Of a stretch of 28,950 nucleotides of DNA, positions 12,414-19,105 are shown in pieces. The stretch covers positions 1 to 28,950 of the IMG/VR virus record IMGVR_UViG_3300033148_001810. One strand, 5' to 3'. The stretch is from a virus. The first letter of the stretch is position 1; every line of letters begins with the position of its first letter. The position numbers were made by a program, and so were the translations under genes. The notes below the pieces were generated by a model. That model saw only the letters and a list, made by a program, of their open reading frames with translations. It was not told the origin of the DNA and ran no database searches.

Positions 12414-13660
12414 TATAGCTGGCTCTCTAGCTCGGCTATTTCAGCGTCTATATCCGCAACACTTCTTTTTGCTGAAGGTTTATTAACTAAAGGCGTAGTG
12501 AATGCTTTAGGCATGGAAAGAGCTTTCAGCTTTTTGGTGTATGCCCCGCCTCTCTTTCTCTGATCTCTGTACATTGGTAATAAGGTTTTATTATAAGACT
12601 CTATCTTAGACTGTAGTGTTTCAGCTAAAAGCCTGCGAACAATCTCAGGGTGTCGGGTTGCATCAGGCTCCCCACCCATAGCCATAATTACACGTTTAGC
12701 ATCATACTCAGTCATAACGCCGGGGCCGACAACCTCTTTTCGGAATTTACCAAGAAGACCTTGCAGTTTGCCCTGCTGCTCAAGAACAGAGAGGTTTTCA
12801 GGAGAAAGATCGCCACCAAACATGGTTTTGGCTTTCCCTACCCACTTGTTCACCAATAATTCAATACCATGAGGCGACTTGGCTACACGTTTCATGTATC
12901 CGGTCATCGTCCTCACACCGTTTTCTGTATCAGCCATCTCTGTTCTTAGAGCCAACAACTGCTTTGGCTTCATCTTCTCTTGCCCCGTACTAGATGGGGT
13001 TACTTTTCTTGCACCATAAGGGAGAGGCTGCTCATTCCCTTGTTTGTCACGATAAATCCATTGGCGACTCTCTTTGTCGAGGAACGCTCTTACTTTATCT
13101 CTGTTAGGTAGTTCAAATTCGCCAGCATTCCCTATTGATGCAGCTTTGTTTGATGGGGGAGCAAATGATTCAGCAAGACCTTTAGTCTGGGCCTGAAACT
13201 CAGGAGTTAATGCGCCCTGCTGTGTAGCCATCTGTAATGCTTGCTGCTGGTTAAATGATGGCCCAGAGGCAGGTATTTCAGGCAAATCAGGTTGCCCTTG
13301 CTGAACTGGCCCTTGCTGCTGAAAAGCATCAGGAGTTCCGCCATAGATGTTTCTGCCTAGTATCTGCTGCTGTTTCTTCTTTCTAGTCTCTCGATCTTGA
13401 GCAAACTCTAAAGCTTTTCCAAAAACCCCGGCTACGCGAGGATTACGCTTCTGCCATATCTTCACAGTATCCTGATCTACCAGACCTGAACTGATTTCTT
13501 TTATGGATTTGGCTACCACGGGGTCGTTCATATTCGCCCCACCACCAGACCGACTCTCATAAGTAAGCCCCATAGCCTGAGCTTTACGGCCAAGGCGCTG
13601 ATCCTCTGTTTCCACCTCTTGCTGTTGAGGCTGGACTGACCTTATGTTGTTAAAAGGCAT
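12413..13660 (-). CDS. Probable internal virion protein, Gln-rich (415 aa)
   Basis: The start at 13660 (MPFNNIRSVQPQQQ) is chosen over a longer frame to 13726. The ATG follows an ideal AGGAGGTGGACTCT and overlaps the previous stop by one base, while the longer frame would run through the neighbour's glycine codons. The first 180 residues are Gln- and Pro-rich low-complexity sequence (GPVQQGQPDLPEIPASG, FNQQQALQMATQQG). The remainder is helical (KPKQLLALRTEMADTENGVR, LLAETLQSKIESYNKTLLPMYRDQ), ending in a short coiled coil (SVADIDAEIAELESQL). It fits the set of ejection or inner-core proteins; no family is recognised. Confidence 0.65.
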   Translation of the reverse strand: MPFNNIRSVQPQQQEVETEDQRLGRKAQAMGLTYESRSGGGANMNDPVVAKSIKEISSGLVDQDTVKIWQKRNPRVAGVFGKALEFAQDRETRKKKQQQILGRNIYGGTPDAFQQQGPVQQGQPDLPEIPASGPSFNQQQALQMATQQGALTPEFQAQTKGLAESFAPPSNKAASIGNAGEFELPNRDKVRAFLDKESRQWIYRDKQGNEQPLPYGARKVTPSSTGQEKMKPKQLLALRTEMADTENGVRTMTGYMKRVAKSPHGIELLVNKWVGKAKTMFGGDLSPENLSVLEQQGKLQGLLGKFRKEVVGPGVMTEYDAKRVIMAMGGEPDATRHPEIVRRLLAETLQSKIESYNKTLLPMYRDQRKRGGAYTKKLKALSMPKAFTTPLVNKPSAKRSVADIDAEIAELESQL

Positions 13661-14328
13661 TAGAGTCCACCTCCTCCGCCGGAGGAACCGCCACCACCCA
13701 TCCCAAAGCTGCCGGAGTGCGCCCATGCCTCCATCTTGGCTGATGAATCAGTCCCAGTGGCAGTAAGAACACTTGCCTCAAGTCTTGCGCGGTCATCAGC
13801 AATGCCTCTCAAATAATTAGCTTGTTCTAAATCTCCTTGGGCTGCAAGAGCTTCAGCGTTAAGCATCATTTCATCTATGGTCATCCCGGTCTTTATCGAG
13901 TCTTGTACCGCTAAAGCCCGCTGGTCAGAGAGCTGCGTCTGCTGTGCGGCAGACTGTACTGTTTGCGCTTGCTGTGAAAAACTGGAGCCTCCCAAGCCTC
14001 TTCGTCCTATATCTTGCTGTAAAGCGCCCCGCTCCTGAGCCTGCTGCTGTTCAAGTCCGCGAGTTCTGGCCTGCATAAAAGGATCGCGATTCGTGAAAAG
14101 TTGCCCCCTTAACTCCCCCATGCTGCCTCCAAACTGGCCCACGGCTTCACCGAGCCTTTGTTGACCCGATGCAACCGAAGAAACGCCCTCCTCTTGAAGT
14201 CCTCGAATAGAGGGGTCGAAAGAAATCCTCCCACCAGATCGGGATGAAAAGTCTGTCCCAGAAAAAATCGGTTTAGTCTGCGACTTTGACTTTGAAAATT
14301 TCTTGCTTGGTGAAGATGATACGCTCAT
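13660..14328 (-). CDS. Probable virion protein with Gln-rich helix and Gly-rich tail (222 aa)
   Basis: A Ser/Lys-rich N-terminus (SVSSSPSKKFSKSKSQTK) is followed by long Gln/Ala-rich helices (TRGLEQQQAQERGALQQDIG, RRGLGGSSFSQQAQTVQSAA). The R-R-G-L-x-G-S-S-F-x-Q-Q box is one I associate with small structural proteins of podophages encoded next to ejection proteins. The tail is almost pure Gly/Ser (FGMGGGGSSGGGGGL). The codons of that tail (GGA GGA GGT) double as the ribosome binding site of the next gene. Likely a capsid-internal or ejected protein; assignment by composition and position. Confidence 0.6.
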   Translation of the reverse strand: MSVSSSPSKKFSKSKSQTKPIFSGTDFSSRSGGRISFDPSIRGLQEEGVSSVASGQQRLGEAVGQFGGSMGELRGQLFTNRDPFMQARTRGLEQQQAQERGALQQDIGRRGLGGSSFSQQAQTVQSAAQQTQLSDQRALAVQDSIKTGMTIDEMMLNAEALAAQGDLEQANYLRGIADDRARLEASVLTATGTDSSAKMEAWAHSGSFGMGGGGSSGGGGGL

Positions 14329-14331
14329 AAT

Positions 14332-14868
14332 CTAGCCCCGTTTCTTTCCTTTAACTGAATAAATATAATCATCCCCTGTGGGATTGCCGTTTTTTAACTT
14401 TCCAACATAGTGTAGTACACCATAACTACATACTCGATCTGCTGCGGATCGCCATTTGTTTGCTGTTATTACAAACACACACCCCACTTTTCTTGAGTTC
14501 CTAGCCCATTGTAAAAAAGAAACCGCTGACCTAAGTTTATTCCTTTTAGTGGCCCAAGGGAAAAATGATACGTGGGGTTCGATCTTCCATCCAGAATTAA
14601 TCAGCCAAAACACTCCTACTGGGCCAAATCCGTCAAACTGCTTGTTCTTGTCTTCAACAATGAGAATTTCAGCCTGCCTGCCAAGTAATTCTCCCTTAAA
14701 CTCCGCCTCATCAATATCTTTAGAAACCCCCTCTAAAGGCTCTTTCTGATGAGCAATCCATAATATCTTAAAGTCTTTATGATACTCATCCCCATCATAT
14801 AGCTCAAATGGTCTTAAATTTGGTCTCGAATGGCGGAATAGTCTCTCGCGCTTTTCTCTTGGTTTCAT
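14332..14868 (-). CDS. Phage protein with GNAT-like look (178 aa)
   Basis: After a basic opening (MKPREKRERLFRHSRPN), the order of elements suggests an acetyltransferase-like fold: FKGELLGRQAEILIVEDKN, GPVGVFWLINSGWKIEPHVSF (a central strand pair), then FPWATKRNKLRSAVSFLQWARNS (helix) and VFVITANKWRSAADRVCSYG (strand and helix), ending LHYVGKLKNG. Many podophages carry such a protein near nozzle and internal-core genes, and some are annotated as GNAT-like internal virion proteins. The acetyl-CoA loop (R/Q-x2-G-x-G/A) is not evident, so it may be structural rather than enzymatic. It overlaps the nozzle-like gene by one base. Confidence 0.55.
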   Translation of the reverse strand: MKPREKRERLFRHSRPNLRPFELYDGDEYHKDFKILWIAHQKEPLEGVSKDIDEAEFKGELLGRQAEILIVEDKNKQFDGFGPVGVFWLINSGWKIEPHVSFFPWATKRNKLRSAVSFLQWARNSRKVGCVFVITANKWRSAADRVCSYGVLHYVGKLKNGNPTGDDYIYSVKGKKRG

Positions 14869-16433
14869 TATATCTCTACTTTGAGTACGTCAAATTCCTG
14901 TGAACTGGTTATTGAGGTTAAAACATTTACTCCCGGCCCCCTTCCTATGGCAGAGAACCCTTTAGTGGCATTCTTGTAAGAAAGAGAGAATCCAGTGTTA
15001 AAGTAATAAGAACCGCCAAAGTAAGCACTTCCATTAAAATGAGAGGCTGTATCACCAACTCCCGGCCCCTCTAAAGGAATAGAACAGCGGTTCGTCGAGA
15101 AGTCATCTGCCCACTCAAAGTCCATGATTAAAGTCGTGGACGAGATTCTGCGGTAAAAAACCCTACCCCTCAAACGGTCTCGATTAACCCTGATCTCCCT
15201 ACCATCCTCAGATTGTACTCTTTGGATAAATCCTGTTTTACGAGTAGCTTGAACATCTGTATCCCCATTGTCTCCAGTTCCCGTACCGTCTAAGCGATAT
15301 ACGTTCCCAGAGCTGTCACCAAAGTAAACATAGTAATCAGAAGCCGTATTTCCCCCAGCCTCTCGAATATAAACCGCCGCATTGGTCGAAAAACTAGACG
15401 TGTGGTCTGTTTTATACAGCATCCACGGACTCCACTCAGTTCCTAGCAAATCTTTAAACAAAACCAGTAATTTGTTACTTCCGGCAAAGAAATAAACCTT
15501 CTGTCGAGACTGGTCGTAAATCGTGATAGCGTCTGAGAGACCTGAAGTAGAGGATCGTATCCACTTTGATAAGTCGTTAGCAGAAACGTCTCCAAAACGG
15601 TCTGTGCCTACCAGAGACTCGATTACACCGTCTCTCTTCATGTAGACTACGTCATTACCTATAGAGCGCATAGTCTCTGTACCAGCCGCAGCAGAGGCCG
15701 TATAAAAGGGTGTCCATGCAAAATCATTCGCATCCACGCCTGTTAGCTTCCACAATCTCCCGCCTTCGGTTGAAATGATTAAGATGTTCTGAAATAGCTC
15801 AACCCCGTTTATCGGCAGAAGGTCAGGGGTCGTCATAAAGAACGCCTCTGTCCCTGTGGCAAAAGTACCCGTAGAAGCTCTTTCAGTCGTATCGTAAGAA
15901 GTAGGGTTTTCAAAGGCTGACCCCACCATTAAATGAGGGGTATCGGTACTAGCCGTGACGTTAAAGAGCCACATCCTGCCTAAATGCACTACTCCATACT
16001 TAGCGTAAAGGTCTACAGGCTCAATCCCTGTTGTTAGGGTAGAAAGCGTTGACCCGTCCCACTTCTTAACCACTGTTGCTTTGGCAATATCGGTTATTAT
16101 CGTATATTCATCTAAAGACCAGAAAGTTCCTCTTAATTTGGAGTTTGACGCTACCGACCCTTTTGAGGTGAATGAAGCTGCGCCATCCCAGTCGTAGACC
16201 GTATCGCCAGCCTGGATTATGGTAGTTTCTGTGCCATCATTTTTGATTAATTGAACAATACCCCGAATATCAGAAGCATTCGTAGCTGTACCCATAGAAT
16301 CAAAAGGTTTTCTGGGTCTGAAAGAGGTTTGGTTAAACCCTAATTCAGAATTGAATCCTTCAATACATTCTTCAGGAGCGACGAGGGCCATGTCTTGTTC
16401 ATTTAAGCCGCCTGAAAAGACAAGCGTTGCCAT
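14868..16433 (-). CDS. Tail nozzle / stabilisation-like beta protein (521 aa)
   Basis: A long beta-rich protein with propeller-like repeats: FWSLDEYTIITDIAKATVVKKWDGS, YAKYGVVHLGRMWLFNVTAS, GVELFQNILIISTEGGRLWKLTG, GNDVVYMKRDGVIESLVG, DQSRQKVYFFAGSNKLLVL, and DYYVYFGDSSGNVYRLDGTG. Blades of this kind, directly after an adaptor gene, match the tail nozzle of SU10/phiEco32-like phages and the functional equivalent of P22 gp10. The conserved opening (FSGGLNEQDMALVAPEECIEGFNSEL) is also typical. It would close the DNA channel below the adaptor ring. The overlap with the adaptor gene is one base. The family is not proven by search. Confidence 0.65.
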   Translation of the reverse strand: MATLVFSGGLNEQDMALVAPEECIEGFNSELGFNQTSFRPRKPFDSMGTATNASDIRGIVQLIKNDGTETTIIQAGDTVYDWDGAASFTSKGSVASNSKLRGTFWSLDEYTIITDIAKATVVKKWDGSTLSTLTTGIEPVDLYAKYGVVHLGRMWLFNVTASTDTPHLMVGSAFENPTSYDTTERASTGTFATGTEAFFMTTPDLLPINGVELFQNILIISTEGGRLWKLTGVDANDFAWTPFYTASAAAGTETMRSIGNDVVYMKRDGVIESLVGTDRFGDVSANDLSKWIRSSTSGLSDAITIYDQSRQKVYFFAGSNKLLVLFKDLLGTEWSPWMLYKTDHTSSFSTNAAVYIREAGGNTASDYYVYFGDSSGNVYRLDGTGTGDNGDTDVQATRKTGFIQRVQSEDGREIRVNRDRLRGRVFYRRISSTTLIMDFEWADDFSTNRCSIPLEGPGVGDTASHFNGSAYFGGSYYFNTGFSLSYKNATKGFSAIGRGPGVNVLTSITSSQEFDVLKVEI

Positions 16434-17056
16434 TAACCATATCTCCGACCATATCCGGCGGAAGGGTTTGTAGGGGTCATCAGGGAAAGCAAAGCGGCCA
16501 TCGAGTCAGAATACTCGGCATCCTCAGACATTCTCTGCACCTGTAGGGAATTTTCCATCATCTTGAACCGTCTTGCAGCACAAGAAACAAAGGTCTGAGC
16601 CTCTTCCTCGTTATGGAAAGGAAGCGTGTCGTTATATGCAGTAACAGAAACACTCTTCTCGTAATCATAAGAAAGACTGCGCCCGTTATAGCTAGATTGT
16701 GGGACTGAGTAAAAGGCTACTCTCTTTGTAGTCGTAGCATCCCAATACCATGCCCACGGGCCGCCTTTAGTTGTTTGATATTGGTAGTCCTGATCTCTTA
16801 AAGCATCCTCACCACCTGTATATTCATAAATTCTTACATTATCAACAGAGTCGTAAAAAGAAGGTTTCTTACCGTAGAAACGGACAAAATCACTCTCTAA
16901 AGCATACGTTCTCGTACTTGTTACAAGAGCGATCGTAGCAGAGGCTTTTTCGTAAGGAATAAGCTTATCAGCGATTAAAATGTTTAATTCGCTTTGAATA
17001 GCAATTTGAGCTAATTCAGAATCAGCAGCGTGTTGGGTATCTGTAAAGTCGGCCAT
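16433..17056 (-). CDS. SU10-like phage adaptor (head-tail connector), start uncertain (207 aa)
   Basis: The pattern HAADSELAQIAIQSELNILIADKLIPYE, then TYALESDFVRFYGKKPSFYD, WAWYWDATTTKRVAFYSVPQ, and a C-terminal helical EEAQTFVSCAARRFKMM, fits the phage adaptor family that binds beneath the portal. The first ATG is at 17056, but the frame stays open and strongly protein-like upstream to about 17128 (IIDFVTGVNRLLRINQII), the part expected at the N-terminus of such proteins. No ATG, GTG or TTG lies in that extension. An ATG at 17139 is in the wrong frame by one base across a run of six G. The true product may therefore be 24-28 residues longer. Confidence 0.65.
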   Translation of the reverse strand: MADFTDTQHAADSELAQIAIQSELNILIADKLIPYEKASATIALVTSTRTYALESDFVRFYGKKPSFYDSVDNVRIYEYTGGEDALRDQDYQYQTTKGGPWAWYWDATTTKRVAFYSVPQSSYNGRSLSYDYEKSVSVTAYNDTLPFHNEEEAQTFVSCAARRFKMMENSLQVQRMSEDAEYSDSMAALLSLMTPTNPSAGYGRRYG

Positions 17057-17151
17057 TGAGTCATCGTCACCGCCGATAATTTGGTTGATGCGAAGAAGCC
17101 GGTTAACGCCAGTAACAAAGTCGATGATACACCCCCCATTAAATTAGTAAG

Positions 17152-17172
17152 AAAGGGGGCTTTCGCCCCCCT
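17152..17172 (-). terminator. Terminator-like GNRA hairpin after the capsid gene
   Basis: GGGGGC-GAAA-GCCCCC (stem 17155-17160 with 17165-17170) lies just downstream of the major capsid stop codon, followed on the minus strand by TTTCTTACTAATTT. The stem is strong, but the T-run is short and broken, so partial termination is likely. Such an element would let the capsid gene be expressed more than the tail genes downstream. Confidence 0.6.
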
Positions 17173-17186
17173 CCCTCTCAGCTAAC

Positions 17187-18266
17187 TCAGTTCAAATCTG
17201 AGGCTAAAGTAACAACTTTTACGATCCAATTATCGTTCAAGATTTTCGTACCATGCCATGCTTTCCACGCGATAGACCCTACCTCGTTGAACATATCAGC
17301 AACACCGCTAGAGCCGGGTTGATGAACAATCAGTTCAACTGTAGGCAGTTTGTCGCCCATCATGTAGATTTCCTTGGACTGCCGTTCGCCAAGACCTACC
17401 GTACCTACTGCTTCACGCCCGTATATGTAAGAACTATACAAGTCATTTGCAGCCACAGAAGCTCCCCGGAAGGAGTCTGAGGTAGAAGTAGTACCGCCGC
17501 CCGTTTCAATGGGAGCGATCTCGGTAGAACACCAGCGAACACCTTTGACAGTACCAAACTCACCCGTGAAGGTTTGCGTGTAGCCACCATACTGCTCAAT
17601 ACCGATAAAGCCGGTAAGCTCACGAATGTCCTCTTCAACATCAGAGTGGCAAATACCCATATATGAAGCTCGGATAGGTTGTGAGTTGTAGTTGGTGCTA
17701 CCAGTACCTTGTGTAAAAGTCTTCATGGCAGACTGTCGATTTAGCTGATTTACAGCGTACTTAATATCAACCGCTTTCATCTCTGCAATAGTGGCAGAGT
17801 CAGTCGCAGCACCAGAAGCGAATCGAACCACCGTTGCATTACCAAACTCGGTAGCAGCAAACAAGTTCAATGATTCACCAGCATTAGCGCCAAGAGTATC
17901 CATCAGTGCCATTGTGTTGGAGTTGACGTTAAACAGGTCAATTTCCTCAGTGGTTATGATGGCATTACCCGTTTTAGCCATTGCTTTGGTAATATCGGTG
18001 ATGGTTGGTTTAACAGTAGATCGACCTGCACCAAAGGCCAGAGGGCCATTTTCGGTTAATTCAGATAGATTTGCTGTTATTGGGGCAAGGTTCTCAATAC
18101 GCCGCCATTTTACTGACAAAGAACCCTGTCGTTTTTCAAGCGACCCCGGAAGCGTCTCATTAAAATAAGGACACACTTTCTTGGCCGCACTCAATAGACC
18201 CCGCATCAACACATAGTTGACCGGAGCCTGTACGGTACTCGTTAAGTTACTAACATTTAAAGCCAT
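17187..18266 (-). CDS. Major capsid protein, N4-gp56 family (359 aa)
   Basis: Length and order fit the N4-gp56-type HK97-fold capsid protein. The N-terminus is ALNVSNLTSTVQAPVNYVLMRGLLSAAKKVCPYFNETLPG; the E-loop region is KRQGSLSVKWRRIENLAPIT; the A-domain strands include ASYMGICHSDVEEDIREL; and the late box is IYGREAVGTVGLGERQS followed by LIVHQPGSSGVADMFNEVGSIAWKAWHG. The last box (Y-G-x-E-A-x-G-x-V-G-L-G ... S-x-A-W-K) is the diagnostic one. It follows the scaffold gene by one base and is followed by a terminator-like hairpin, consistent with high expression. It forms the icosahedral shell. Confidence 0.9.
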   Translation of the reverse strand: MALNVSNLTSTVQAPVNYVLMRGLLSAAKKVCPYFNETLPGSLEKRQGSLSVKWRRIENLAPITANLSELTENGPLAFGAGRSTVKPTITDITKAMAKTGNAIITTEEIDLFNVNSNTMALMDTLGANAGESLNLFAATEFGNATVVRFASGAATDSATIAEMKAVDIKYAVNQLNRQSAMKTFTQGTGSTNYNSQPIRASYMGICHSDVEEDIRELTGFIGIEQYGGYTQTFTGEFGTVKGVRWCSTEIAPIETGGGTTSTSDSFRGASVAANDLYSSYIYGREAVGTVGLGERQSKEIYMMGDKLPTVELIVHQPGSSGVADMFNEVGSIAWKAWHGTKILNDNWIVKVVTLASDLN

Positions 18267-18267
18267 G

Positions 18268-18915
18268 TTAACCTCTCATTTGATTCTGCCACTTCGCGTC
18301 GAAATCAGCCTGGGATAAACCATCCCATTCACTGTTAGTATCCGACTGTGACGTTTTAGCCATAGTCTGTAGAGACTTCTTGGCGGCTAGCTGGTTTTCA
18401 GTTAATTGAGAGTCTTGCTTAATGGCAAACTTTGAAGAGTATTTGTCAGCAACAACATCAAGCGCCTTATCAAAGGCAGCCTTGTTCTGACCGCGATTAT
18501 CCCAAATCTTCTTAAAAGCGGGATTTTTATCGTACTCCATTCTCAAAGCGACTTCTGCCATATCAGGATCAACTCCCAACTTCTCATTTACCTTGGCTAC
18601 CGCACTACTAACATCAGCATCAGCCTTCTGTTGGGCGGCCTGATCCTCGTAACCCTTAACTTGACTAGCCAAATTCTCAACAGTCGTGTTTAGGGCATTA
18701 AGGCTATCAGCCTGCTGACGGTTATACTGATTAAAAGCGTCAGGGTCAGAAATTGGATCAGGACTCCAGTTTTGCTGTTGTGCCTGTTCCGGTTGTGCTT
18801 GAAAGTTATTTACCTGCTCCTCAACATTAAACTCTTGGGAAATAGTTTCCAAGGTTTCTGGGGCGGCTTCTACAGTCTCAGTTGGCTCTACGCTCTCACT
18901 GGCTTCATCACTCAT
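18268..18915 (-). CDS. Scaffold-like protein (215 aa)
   Basis: Acidic N-terminal third (SDEASESVEPTETVEAAPETLE), a Gln-rich linker (FQAQPEQAQQQNWSPDPISD), a long coiled helix (NALNTTVENLASQVKGYEDQAAQQKAD), then a charged C-terminal region ending ADFDAKWQNQMRG. Acidic, helical and directly before the capsid gene is the classic position and make-up of a phage scaffolding protein, which guides shell assembly and leaves before packaging. It overlaps the 65-aa gene upstream by 8 bases. Identity rests on composition and order. Confidence 0.75.
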   Translation of the reverse strand: MSDEASESVEPTETVEAAPETLETISQEFNVEEQVNNFQAQPEQAQQQNWSPDPISDPDAFNQYNRQQADSLNALNTTVENLASQVKGYEDQAAQQKADADVSSAVAKVNEKLGVDPDMAEVALRMEYDKNPAFKKIWDNRGQNKAAFDKALDVVADKYSSKFAIKQDSQLTENQLAAKKSLQTMAKTSQSDTNSEWDGLSQADFDAKWQNQMRG

Positions 18916-19105
18916 CGTGAACTCCTATTTTAAGTAAACTTGTTAAAATATCAAATCCTTCCTGTCTGGAGGATTCATGCTTCCATTTCTCCGTATTATC
19001 ACTACCCGGAGTATAGCTTGGAATTATTGGTCTTAAAGATAAAATCTGTTCTTCCATATCTTCCCATAAGGGATAAGACTTCATGTGAAGTAGAAAATTA
19101 TTCAT
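18908..19105 (-). CDS. Small conserved-type protein between portal and scaffold (65 aa)
   Basis: It overlaps the portal gene end and the scaffold gene start by 8 bases each. The protein reads MNNFLLHMKSYPLWEDMEEQ ... IPSYTPGSDNTEKWKHESSR. The layout, aromatic start (YPLW), acidic helix, P-S-Y-x-P-x-x-D-N-T-E-x-W, recalls a small protein often found in this slot in podophages with N4-gp56 capsids. Role unknown. Tight coupling suggests it is made together with portal and scaffold and may assist procapsid assembly. Confidence 0.65.
   Translation of the reverse strand: MNNFLLHMKSYPLWEDMEEQILSLRPIIPSYTPGSDNTEKWKHESSRQEGFDILTSLLKIGVHDE

Noticed and set aside
12413-13726. Longer start for the Gln-rich virion protein at 13726
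   Set aside because: The added 22 residues are a Trp/Arg-rich translation of the neighbour's glycine codons; the ATG at 13660 has an ideal ribosome binding site.
17791-18168. Plus-strand 125-aa frame opposite the capsid gene
   Set aside because: Antisense shadow of a well-identified major capsid gene.
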